A stretch of 64,000 nucleotides of DNA from Nematocida parisii ERTm1 (taxonomy: Eukaryota > Microsporidia), in the NCBI RefSeq assembly GCF_000250985.1, contig NW_013524646.1:275601-339600 (forward strand), read 5' to 3'. This document shows positions 28,655-36,352 of this stretch, piece by piece (position 1 is the first letter of the stretch; each line of letters starts with the position of its first letter). Under the pieces are notes generated by a model. It worked only from the letters and a program-made list of their open reading frames with translations. It was not told where the DNA came from and ran no database searches. Made by a program: the position numbers and the translations under genes.

Positions 28655-29272
28655 TGTATAATAAATTATAAATAATACACAATGTGTAATAAGTAATAAA
28701 TAAAATAATATATGTGTAATAAGTTGTATACATTGTGTAATAAATAATGTATAATCAGTGTATAACTTAATAATAAATGTGTAATATATGTTTAATAAAT
28801 GTGTAATAAGTAATGTATAATCAAATAGATATTGTGTAATAAGCAATAATATATGTGTAATAAATAATAGTGCATTGTATAATAAGTTATGGTATATGTG
28901 TAATAAGTAATAGTGCATTGTATAATAAGTAATATATATTGTATAATAAGTTATGCTATATTGTGTAATAAATAATAGTGTATTGTGTAATAAGTAATAG
29001 TGTATTGTGTAATAAATAATATATATTTAGCACACTGTGTAATAAGTCTTGTGCATTGTGTAATAAGTTATGCTATATGTGTAATAAATAATAGTGTATT
29101 GTGTAATAAGTCTTGTACACTGTGTAATAAATAATAGTGCATTGTGTAATAAGTCTTGTACACTGTGTAATAAGTAATAGTGTATTGTCTAATAAGTCTT
29201 GTACACTGTGTAATAAGTTATAGTATTAATTATATATTGTCTAATAAGTTGTATACATTGTGTAATAAATCA
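28655..29272. repeat. very dense TGTGTAATAAGT cluster
   Basis: The densest cluster: about 25 copies in + orientation in 600 bp, many in a higher-order unit TTGTGTAATAAGTCTTGTAC alternating with TGTGTAATAAATAATAGTG. Its right end touches the ACS stop codon region, so it contains the 3' end of ACS and the 5' region of APC10. Confidence 0.88.
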
Positions 29273-29273
29273 T

Positions 29274-30380
29274 TTATTTAGCAATACTTGATTTAGCAAA
29301 TGTGATCGAGTCAGGGTTGATGCACGTACTTATATCTCCGACCTCCTGTCCCTCTAATACTTTCCTTAGTACCCTCCTCATCATCTTACCAGTACTTGTC
29401 TTAGGTAACTCAGGACATGAAATGATCCTTTTAGGGTTAACAACCGACCCGATCCGCTTCCTTAAGACAGACTTAATATCACTGAATACGTCAGTGTCAG
29501 ATACATCACCCGACTTAACTATAAATATAGTAACACCCTGGCCAGTCACCTCATCCTCCTCTCCTAATGCAGCTGCTTCTGATACACCAGTCACTGAGCA
29601 TACGACACTTTCAATCTCTGCTGTACTTAGTCTATGACCAGCCACATTAATTACATCATCAATTCTGCCTCTGATCCAGTAGTACCCATTTATATCTTTA
29701 AGTACTTCATCACCCGTATAGAAATATCCCTTATACTGGAAATAAGCACTTTTATACCTGTCATGGTTCTTTACTATAGTCCTAGCAATACCAGGCCAGG
29801 AACCCTTAAACAGTAAAATACCAGTCTCACCAATTACTTCAACCACACCATCAGATGGACCAACAGCAGAAGCAGTACCAGTAGCACTACCAGCACCAGT
29901 ACTACTTATACCACTAACACTACCAGTACCACTAACACTACCAGTACTCATACTACCTGTACCTGTACTACTTATACCACTAACACTACTAGCACCTGTA
30001 CTTATACCTGTACCACTAACACTACCAGTACTACCTGTACCTGTACTACTTATACCAGTACTTATACCTGCACTACTTGTACCATCACCTGCACCCGCAC
30101 TGCTTGTGCTGCCTTCATTGCTTGTGGTGTGCAGTCCGTCCTTCTTCATGACTATCGGTTGCATGCCAAAGAATGGGAATGAGGCACTCTCTGGCTTGTA
30201 CTCAGAAATACTTATAAGCGGTGACAGCATGACACCACCGGCTTCTGTCTGCCAATACGTATCTATGATCGGAAGGGTCCCATTCCCGAAGTACATCGAA
30301 AACCACACATACGCACCCTTATTAATTGGCTCACCAACTGAGCCCAGTACACGTAATGAGGATACGTCTATACGCCTAAG
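29274..30380 (-). CDS. ACS: acetyl-CoA synthetase, C-terminal part (second frame)
   Basis: The frame is open from 30380 with first ATG at 30308; upstream of that ATG it already encodes LRVLGSVGEPINKGAYVW, the ACS motif LR.LGSVGEPI, so translation must enter from the upstream ORF. Downstream: DTYWQTEAGG (acyl-adenylate motif), FFGMQPIV, TGDEVLKDINGYYWIRGRIDDVINVAGHRLST, and the C-terminal PKTSTGKMMRRVLRK with the conserved acylation lysine. A 90-residue Ser/Gly/Thr-rich insertion interrupts the protein between the MQPIV strand and GETGILLFKGSWPG. The enzyme makes acetyl-CoA from acetate, ATP and CoA. It is one base out of frame with 30368-31660. Confidence 0.85.
   Translation of the reverse strand, partial: LRRIDVSSLRVLGSVGEPINKGAYVWFSMYFGNGTLPIIDTYWQTEAGGVMLSPLISISEYKPESASFPFFGMQPIVMKKDGLHTTSNEGSTSSAGAGDGTSSAGISTGISSTGTGSTGSVSGTGISTGASSVSGISSTGTGSMSTGSVSGTGSVSGISSTGAGSATGTASAVGPSDGVVEVIGETGILLFKGSWPGIARTIVKNHDRYKSAYFQYKGYFYTGDEVLKDINGYYWIRGRIDDVINVAGHRLSTAEIESVVCSVTGVSEAAALGEEDEVTGQGVTIFIVKSGDVSDTDVFSDIKSVLRKRIGSVVNPKRIISCPELPKTSTGKMMRRVLRKVLEGQEVGDISTCINPDSITFAKSSIAK
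29855..30110. repeat. in-frame low-complexity repeat inside ACS
   Basis: A degenerate array built on units such as ACTACCAGTACC and CTTATACCACTAACACTA (+ strand), encoding Ser-Thr-Gly-Ser-Val/Ile-rich sequence in ACS. Several larger sub-blocks are duplicated, indicating slippage or unequal exchange. It keeps the reading frame throughout. Confidence 0.85.
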
Positions 30381-31660
30381 TCACCTTCTGAATTATACTT
30401 CTTGTAGTAATTATCCTTATTGAATGTGTCTGTTATGCCGTGTGTGAATATAGACCGGTTACTGATCGGTGAATTAGGCACGTGATCAACAGCAGGGGAT
30501 AAGTCGTTATTAGACTCAGTTATATCGTACGGTTTGACTAAACAATCAGGTAATGACTTCTGTAGTAGCCTAATAACAGTGGGTGCAGTGTATAAATGCG
30601 TTGGTTTAATCCTCTGTATAGACCTAAATAACCGTAAGGCATCAGGGTATACGGGGACACCTCCGAATACGACCGTAGTGATACCGAGTGTTAATGGACC
30701 GTATAGTACATAAGAATGACCAGTAATCCAGCCTAACTCAGCCGTACAGAAGAATCTGTCACCCTCCTGTATATCAAAACAGACTAGTGTGGTTAGTGCA
30801 GCGTATAATAAGTACCCTGCTGTACTGTGGGATAGTCCTTTGGGCTTGCCCGTACTGCCACTTGTATACAAATGGAATAACGTGTGCTCGGATGGGACGG
30901 GTACGCAGGGAATATCCTGGACGGATAAATTTTTATTTTGTGAAATATTTTCTAATGTGTCCAGCGTACTTACAGAGTTTTTTAATTTTAAAAATATTTC
31001 ACCTGAAATATTTTCTTTATTAAAAATTAAAATACCTTTTAATAACGGATTTTTCACATTATTTTTAAGAATCTCAACGGAAATTACAACATTATTTAAA
31101 TAATCAATTTTTTTACCACCCCTGTAAGTATAATCAGCCGTAATGAGCCATACAGAATCTGAGTCCTCCATGCGCACAGAGAGACTCTCTGCACTAAACC
31201 CACCGAATACGACCGTATGCGAGATGCCCAGCCTAGCACATGATAATGATATAATTAATGCATTGGGCTCCATGGGCATATATATACATACAGTGTCACC
31301 CATTTTTATACCCTTGCTTATTAAATAGTCACTGTATATAAGTACTTGCTGTAATAGTTCTTTATACGTAATGTGTAATATATTCTCGTTGTCATCCTCA
31401 TGAATAATCGCAATTTTATCAGGGTTAGTCAGTGCATGCCTGTCCACTGCATTATAACACGCATTAATTTCACCATCCTCAAACCATTTAATACGGCAGG
31501 ATTCTTTATCTTCTGTGTGTACGGTGGTGAAGTCCTTTGAGAAATTTAAGAGGATCCTGGCTTGTTCTTTAAAGAAGTCTTCTTTATGCTCAATACTTCT
31601 TACATATTGTGTATTATATTCTGTTCTTAATTTCTTTCCATGTGCGTATACTTCCCTCAT
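30368..31660 (-). CDS. ACS: acetyl-CoA synthetase, N-terminal part (first frame)
   Basis: 430 residues from the ATG at 31660. It contains the N-terminal KWFEDGEINACYNAVDRH motif, MPMEPNALIISLSCARLGISHTVVFGGFSAESLSVRMEDS and the AMP-binding P-loop LYTSGSTGKPKGLSHSTAGYL. It also has ELGWITGHSYVLYGPL and PTHLYTAPTVIRLLQKS. It ends at TAG 30368-30370 just before the LR.LGSVGEPI motif, which continues in the -1 frame. ACS supplies acetyl-CoA in cytosol and nucleus, for example for histone acetylation. The whole gene is otherwise complete and the break lies between 30368 and 30380. Confidence 0.88.
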   Translation of the reverse strand: MREVYAHGKKLRTEYNTQYVRSIEHKEDFFKEQARILLNFSKDFTTVHTEDKESCRIKWFEDGEINACYNAVDRHALTNPDKIAIIHEDDNENILHITYKELLQQVLIYSDYLISKGIKMGDTVCIYMPMEPNALIISLSCARLGISHTVVFGGFSAESLSVRMEDSDSVWLITADYTYRGGKKIDYLNNVVISVEILKNNVKNPLLKGILIFNKENISGEIFLKLKNSVSTLDTLENISQNKNLSVQDIPCVPVPSEHTLFHLYTSGSTGKPKGLSHSTAGYLLYAALTTLVCFDIQEGDRFFCTAELGWITGHSYVLYGPLTLGITTVVFGGVPVYPDALRLFRSIQRIKPTHLYTAPTVIRLLQKSLPDCLVKPYDITESNNDLSPAVDHVPNSPISNRSIFTHGITDTFNKDNYYKKYNSEGDLGV

Positions 31661-31737
31661 GTGAAACCAAATTTATTTCTGAATAAATACATAAAAATTT
31701 TTAATTGGTTTGTTTATGTGTGGGTTTATTGGGTTAC

Positions 31738-32409
31738 TTACCTGTTGAATAATTGGTATAATTCTGTTATTGTGCTTAATAGGGTTAGTGTGGGAGTAGT
31801 GGGGTTAGTCGGGTTATTATTGGACAGGACTTTTTGGTTATTGTGTAATAAGTCTTGTCTAATTGCATTATTTATTGGCACTGTATTATTAATTAATTTA
31901 TTATTAATTAATAAATTATATTTAATTTGCTTGTATAACTTATTACTACTATTGGTGGTAAGTTCTGGACTGTTTAAATTTAAATGTGCAATGTGTAATA
32001 AATAAAGGTCTGTATTATGCTGGATGACTGCCCAGTGGTTGGAAATGAGTCCTATAAGGAGGGATTCGTTAAGAATGGATTCATTGTGGGAATCGGGTTC
32101 TGTTTGGGGTGAATTTGTGTGCTGAGTTTCATCAGGTGATTTTTTTATTAAATTACTGTATTTGGTAATATTACTGTATTTGGTAATGCTGTTATTTTTA
32201 ATTTCATTAGCAATATTTTTTATTGGTAGATTTTGTTTTATCTCTGGTTTTATTTTCGGGTTAGTTCGGGTTATTTCTGGTGTAAGGAATATAGTTAGTG
32301 GGTTTATTCTGCTGTCTGTCCTGACCCGTTTTGTTACTGGTGTGCTACTCCCGGATACTGCCGTATACACGTCTGGTTTTATTGTAGGGTTGATTCGGGC
32401 TGTGTCCGT
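31738..32409 (-). CDS. MLH1: MLH1-like mismatch repair protein, C-terminal part (third frame)
   Basis: The frame is open from 32409 (no ATG near its start) and carries KRVRTDSRINPLTIFL, which equals the conserved KMVRTDSREQKLDAFL of MLH1. Further on, SNHWAVIQHNTDLYLLHIAHL matches PQWALAQHQTKLYLLNT, the start of the PMS-interaction domain. The end LLSTITELYQLFNR resembles the MLH1 terminus LANLPDLYKVFERC without its last Cys. Most of the C-terminal dimerisation domain between these two points is missing, so it is strongly shortened. Copies of the dispersed 12-mer lie inside, in frame. Confidence 0.72.
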   Translation of the reverse strand, partial: TDTARINPTIKPDVYTAVSGSSTPVTKRVRTDSRINPLTIFLTPEITRTNPKIKPEIKQNLPIKNIANEIKNNSITKYSNITKYSNLIKKSPDETQHTNSPQTEPDSHNESILNESLLIGLISNHWAVIQHNTDLYLLHIAHLNLNSPELTTNSSNKLYKQIKYNLLINNKLINNTVPINNAIRQDLLHNNQKVLSNNNPTNPTTPTLTLLSTITELYQLFNR

Positions 32410-32725
32410 TTATTTTTTTTATTTCTGATGGTTTTTTTATTTCCTTATTTGTACTTTTAATAATTTTTATTTCCTTTTCTGGTAATATATTTTGATTTTG
32501 TGATACTTTTGTTATACCGGTCATTCTCTGTGTCTGTAATACTCTCCTTACCTCAAATTCTATCTGGTTAATAATCTCCTCCTCATGCCTTAAATATACT
32601 TCTACTTTTGATGGATGTACATTTACATCAACCATATCCTGTGGTATACTTATCTCTAACAGAATGAATGGATGCCCTTTTACTAATATTTCCTTATATA
32701 GTAAATATAACCGTTTTTTATTTTT
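32345..32725 (-). CDS. MLH1: MLH1-like mismatch repair protein, middle part (second frame)
   Basis: Open from 32725. It encodes KGHPFILLEISIPQDMVDVNVHPSKVEVYLRHEEEI, corresponding to [34 protein letters not shown] at the end of the MLH1 N-terminal module. It then enters a lysine-rich linker and ends in the frame at 32345, overlapping the third part. It is joined to the first part by a +1 change at an A7-T-A6 tract (about 32713-32726). Confidence 0.75.
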   Translation of the reverse strand, partial: KNKKRLYLLYKEILVKGHPFILLEISIPQDMVDVNVHPSKVEVYLRHEEEIINQIEFEVRRVLQTQRMTGITKVSQNQNILPEKEIKIIKSTNKEIKKPSEIKKINGHSPNQPYNKTRRVYGSIRE

Positions 32726-33509
32726 TTATTTCTACTAACCGTTTATTTATAAATAAAATAAAAACGGGTGATAATAATGATAAATTTGAATGGGACACGT
32801 ACATATTATAATGTACATTACTTAATGATAATTGTGTACTAAATTTTATATTGACTAATTCATTAACTAACCCGGGTGTAAATATTTCTGATAAAGTGTG
32901 GTTCTTATTACTTCTTACATTATACCTCTTAAGTTCTGACCCTTTCACTACCTCAAATAATACGCCTGTATAAATTATGGAATACTTGCTGATTATCTGA
33001 AATATTTTAATTATCTCTGTCTTGTTATTAATGAATTTTTTGTATTTTTTATTACAGTTATAAAATAAATCCGTTATTTCTATTTTTGTGCCTTTTTTAC
33101 AGGTAATTTCTTTTTGTTTTATTAATTTTTGTTTTTCATATTTTACTTCATGGCCTATTATACTATCTGTTGATGTACTTACGGTTATATGCGATAGCAT
33201 GGAAATAGAGGCCAGGGCCTCTCCCCTGAACCCGAGTGTATTTATGCTGTATAAGTCATTATACTGGGATAGCTTGCTTGTGGCATGCTTTGTACATAAT
33301 AAGTCTAAATCGGCCTTATTTATACCACAGCCAGTATCTTCTATGACTATCCTGTCTAATAATGTGTCTGATATGGTTATGCGTATAGTGGTTGTATTAC
33401 TATCTAGACTGTTCTCTAATACTTCTTTAATTAATGCTGTTGGTGATGTAATTACTTCTCCTGCTGATATTCTCTCAATTACTTCTTTCGGTAGTAAAGT
33501 AATTGTCAT
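32718..33509 (-). CDS. MLH1: MLH1 mismatch repair ATPase, N-terminal part (first frame)
   Basis: 263 residues from the ATG at 33509. The GHKL ATPase motifs are intact: KEVLENSLDS (motif I, Mg/ATP Asn-Glu), IEDTGCGI (motif II), GFRGEALASIS (motif III), and ITDLFYNCNKKYKKF, with VFILFINKRLVE near the end. MLH1 acts with PMS1 in post-replicative mismatch repair. The ORF stops at TAA 32718-32720 one codon after VEIKK while the family continues, in the +1 frame. MLH1 rather than PMS1/PMS2 is favoured by the later VRTDSR motif. Confidence 0.85.
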   Translation of the reverse strand: MTITLLPKEVIERISAGEVITSPTALIKEVLENSLDSNTTTIRITISDTLLDRIVIEDTGCGINKADLDLLCTKHATSKLSQYNDLYSINTLGFRGEALASISMLSHITVSTSTDSIIGHEVKYEKQKLIKQKEITCKKGTKIEITDLFYNCNKKYKKFINNKTEIIKIFQIISKYSIIYTGVLFEVVKGSELKRYNVRSNKNHTLSEIFTPGLVNELVNIKFSTQLSLSNVHYNMYVSHSNLSLLSPVFILFINKRLVEIKK

Positions 33510-33537
33510 AAAATTTTAATTTTAATTTTATATTTAT

Positions 33538-33956
33538 AGTATAGAATATAATACACAATGTGTAATAAGTTATAGCAAGTAGTCTAATTGTGTAATAAGT
33601 TATAATAAGTGATAATAAGTAGTATATTATTTATTGTGTATTGTGTAATAAATAATGTACATAATGTAATAAGTTCTGCTATATGTTTAATAAGTCTTGT
33701 ACATTGTGTAATAAGTGATAATAAGTAGTATATTATTTATTGTGTATTGTGTAATAAGTTCTGTTATATGTGTAATAAGTCTTGTACACGGTGTAATAAG
33801 TTATAATATATTATCTATTATCTATTATATATTATTATTAATGTATTATGTATTATGTATTAGTATATTATCCCGTTTATTATATACTGTATTATATATA
33901 TTACTTATTGTATACTGTATTATATATATTACTTATTATATACTGTATTATATGTC
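33538..33956. repeat. TGTGTAATAAGT cluster
   Basis: About ten + oriented copies between 33556 and 33810, with a repeated block (GATAATAAGTAGTATATTAT, twice), then a TATTATATACTGTATTATA simple tract up to the zinc-finger stop codon. Confidence 0.82.
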
Positions 33957-34382
33957 TTACTTCTTATTATTACATATATACTTAAGTAATACTTCATTCT
34001 CTACTATTAGTCTGTTATACTCCTCCTTTATACTAGTCGTATTTATATCTATCTCCTGATATAATTGGTTTAAATAGAATATCTTCTTTATGAAAATATT
34101 TTCATCTGCTGCTATCTGCTCGTGTGACTTCATGTGCTTATTTAGTGCATCTGACCGACTGTACTCCTTCGTACACAGAGAGCACTTAAAAGGCTTCTCT
34201 CGTGTGTGGGTTCTTATATGCGTAAGGAGGGTGCACTTGCTTATCCTCTTCTCAAATATTTTTGTACACCCTTTCCAGTCACAGGTTCTTACGTCTGTTT
34301 CTCGTATGTGCTTGTTTACGTGCTGTGCATAGTCCTTTTGGTCTTGAAATACTTCAGAGCAGTCTCCCCATCGACACTCCAT
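33957..34382 (-). CDS. C2H2 zinc-finger protein (probable transcription factor)
   Basis: 141 residues. Three C2H2 fingers: CRWGDCSEVFQDQKDYAQHVNKH (C-x4-C), CDWKGCTKIF...LLTHIRTH (C-x4-C), and CSLCTKEYSRSDALNKHMKSH (C-x2-C). The linker HTREKPFK is the canonical TGEKP-type DNA-binding linker. The C-x4-C fingers followed by a TGEKP linker are like those of GLI/ZIC and fungal regulators. A C-terminal helical region (about 100-138) may dimerise. The target is unknown. Confidence 0.8.
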   Translation of the reverse strand: MECRWGDCSEVFQDQKDYAQHVNKHIRETDVRTCDWKGCTKIFEKRISKCTLLTHIRTHTREKPFKCSLCTKEYSRSDALNKHMKSHEQIAADENIFIKKIFYLNQLYQEIDINTTSIKEEYNRLIVENEVLLKYICNNKK

Positions 34383-34399
34383 AATTTATAAATTATTTT

Positions 34400-34870
34400 T
34401 ATACATATAATATTACACATAGTATAATAAATAATACTTAATACGCATAGTATAATAAATATACATAACTTATTACGCATAACATAATAAATACTTGCTA
34501 CTTATACATAACTTATTACACATAACATATTAAGTGGTAATTACACATAACTTATTACACTATTACTACTATATATTACTATATATTACTTATTGCACAT
34601 AACATAATATATATACATAACTTATTACACTATTACTACTATATATTACTATATATTACTTATTGCACATAGTATAATAAATACTTACTACTTATACATA
34701 ACTTATTACCACTATATATTACTTATTACCACTATATATTACTTATTATACATAACATAATATATACTTACTACTACATATTACTTATTACACTATTACT
34801 ACTATATATTACATTATTCATAACTTATTATTTATTCTATATTGAGTTTAAAGTCTTACCCTGTATAACT
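34400..34870. repeat. ACTTATTACACA (inverted) cluster
   Basis: Orientation flips again relative to 33.5-33.9 kb. It has two nearly identical blocks of about 100 bp (starting near 34550 and 34618: CTTATTACACTATTACTACT, then ATATATTACTATATATTACT), a clear segmental duplication. No ORF. Confidence 0.85.
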
Positions 34871-34877
34871 TATTATA

Positions 34878-36335
34878 CTATGTGTATATAGTCATGTCCT
34901 TATACTCATACGACCTGGTAGTGCACTGTGACTCGCCGTCTGCTAGACTTAATATGACCCGGTCATCAGTAATTACTTCCATTTCAGTTATCCTCATGCC
35001 GTCTAATTCAATGCACCCATAAAATACTCGCTCAACACGGTTTTTGCCTAATTTGTATAATTTGGCGGTTTTTTTGTCTGAAATTTTTGATAAAAATTTT
35101 TCAGTTATAACGGACTTTTCTTCATCTTCTGTTATAAAAATAAGAATATGGCCGTTTGAATAGAAAAAGTCTTCTATCGTGACTAACTCTTTCATCACGC
35201 GGTATATAACACCATCCGTAGTAAATACTAATGCATTGTCTAAATGATACACAGTGGATTCAGGTACGTAAAAATTTTTACTGTCTAATTTGGTAATAAA
35301 CCGTTTTTCTGGATTTTCATTAAAATTTGGTAAAAACTTCTCCTCCTCTTCTTCTATTTCAGGTATTTCTAAGTGCTTCCTGGAATTCTCTAATAAATAA
35401 ACATACTCACACACCTTACTGGGTATGTTTATCACCTTAATCATGGTTTTTGTTTTAATTACTATATATCCCGATTTGGTAATAAAAATTTTCCTGTCTA
35501 TAACGGACTTTCCTTTAAAATTTTCTCTAATTAGGGAATAATCAACAGTAATAAACGTATTACTAAGTGAGTCACAATCAGTCAGTAAAATATTCCCATT
35601 CCTGGCCTGTGATATAATTAAGTCGCCGGCTACTCGCTGTATAAATATAACAGGAGATGAGTGCCACGTAACCCGCCTTAGCACATTACTTTGTATACAA
35701 TATATTAAAAGTAATGCACTCGTGCCAATTATAAAATATTTTTCAGTCTTCTCAAGTGAAAATATTTCCGCTTTGGGAATTTTAGAACCTGAAATTATTT
35801 CTTGGGTTACTCGGGTTATCATATCATACTGATATAACCCGTAATTGTTAATATAATATATTACACAATCTATTATAATAAATATAGGGTTAGATCGGGT
35901 TATATCTAATGTACTCACAGTATTATCATTATACACAGAAATAGTACCAGATACGTTATCATACTTATATAAGAATAACTTATCCTTATAAATATACATA
36001 TCTGGATATGTATTACACTGTATACGCCCTATAAACTTAAATTGTTCATTACTTATTACACACTGCTCATTACTTTTTACACATTGCTCATTACTTATTA
36101 CACACTGTTCTATAAATTGTTCATTACTTTTTATACATTGTGTATTATAATATACACTCTCTCCTATAATAATGTACATATACTCGTTAATTAGCATAAA
36201 TTTATCAAATTCTATTTTAGGGTTAATTCGGGTTATTTCCTTCATATTCTCTATTGAATATATACTAATAAAGCCACCCTGCATTATATAAATAGAATTA
36301 TTGCTCACACTAACTGAACACTTTTTATTACACAT
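34878..36335 (-). CDS. WD40/propeller-like protein, possibly UTP17 (WDR75)-like
   Basis: 485 residues, ATG at 36335. Repeated short beta segments without strong WD dipeptides suggest a diverged propeller. The segment RRVTWHSSPVIFIQRVAGDLIISQARNGNILL resembles the HWHSSPVNSLAFSADGTYLLSGG..GVLVLW stretch of WDR75/UTP17 of the t-UTP complex; this is the only specific hint. An acidic linker (EIPEIEEEEEKF) precedes a second propeller-like half. Residues about 70-95 consist of heptads CVISNEQ/CVKSNEQ, encoded by copies of the dispersed DNA 12-mer. Start codons of this gene and the next are 17 bp apart. Confidence 0.45.
   Translation of the reverse strand: MCNKKCSVSVSNNSIYIMQGGFISIYSIENMKEITRINPKIEFDKFMLINEYMYIIIGESVYYNTQCIKSNEQFIEQCVISNEQCVKSNEQCVISNEQFKFIGRIQCNTYPDMYIYKDKLFLYKYDNVSGTISVYNDNTVSTLDITRSNPIFIIIDCVIYYINNYGLYQYDMITRVTQEIISGSKIPKAEIFSLEKTEKYFIIGTSALLLIYCIQSNVLRRVTWHSSPVIFIQRVAGDLIISQARNGNILLTDCDSLSNTFITVDYSLIRENFKGKSVIDRKIFITKSGYIVIKTKTMIKVINIPSKVCEYVYLLENSRKHLEIPEIEEEEEKFLPNFNENPEKRFITKLDSKNFYVPESTVYHLDNALVFTTDGVIYRVMKELVTIEDFFYSNGHILIFITEDEEKSVITEKFLSKISDKKTAKLYKLGKNRVERVFYGCIELDGMRITEMEVITDDRVILSLADGESQCTTRSYEYKDMTIYT
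36050..36135. repeat. 12-mer repeat embedded in a coding sequence
   Basis: Three 21-bp units (rc TGTGTAATAAGTAATGAGCA) in tandem plus partial units, coding strand minus, encoding the C-V-(I/K)-S-N-E-Q heptads. They match the intergenic 12-mer exactly in two units and with one change in the third. Confidence 0.85.
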
Positions 36336-36352
36336 TGTATAAAAAAATTTAA

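Noticed and set aside
31720-31742. Perfect 5' splice-site-like AG-GTAAGT over the MLH1 stop codon
   Set aside because: A downstream CAG about 60 bp away exists, but joining them does not restore the family C-terminus, and no other gene here needs splicing.
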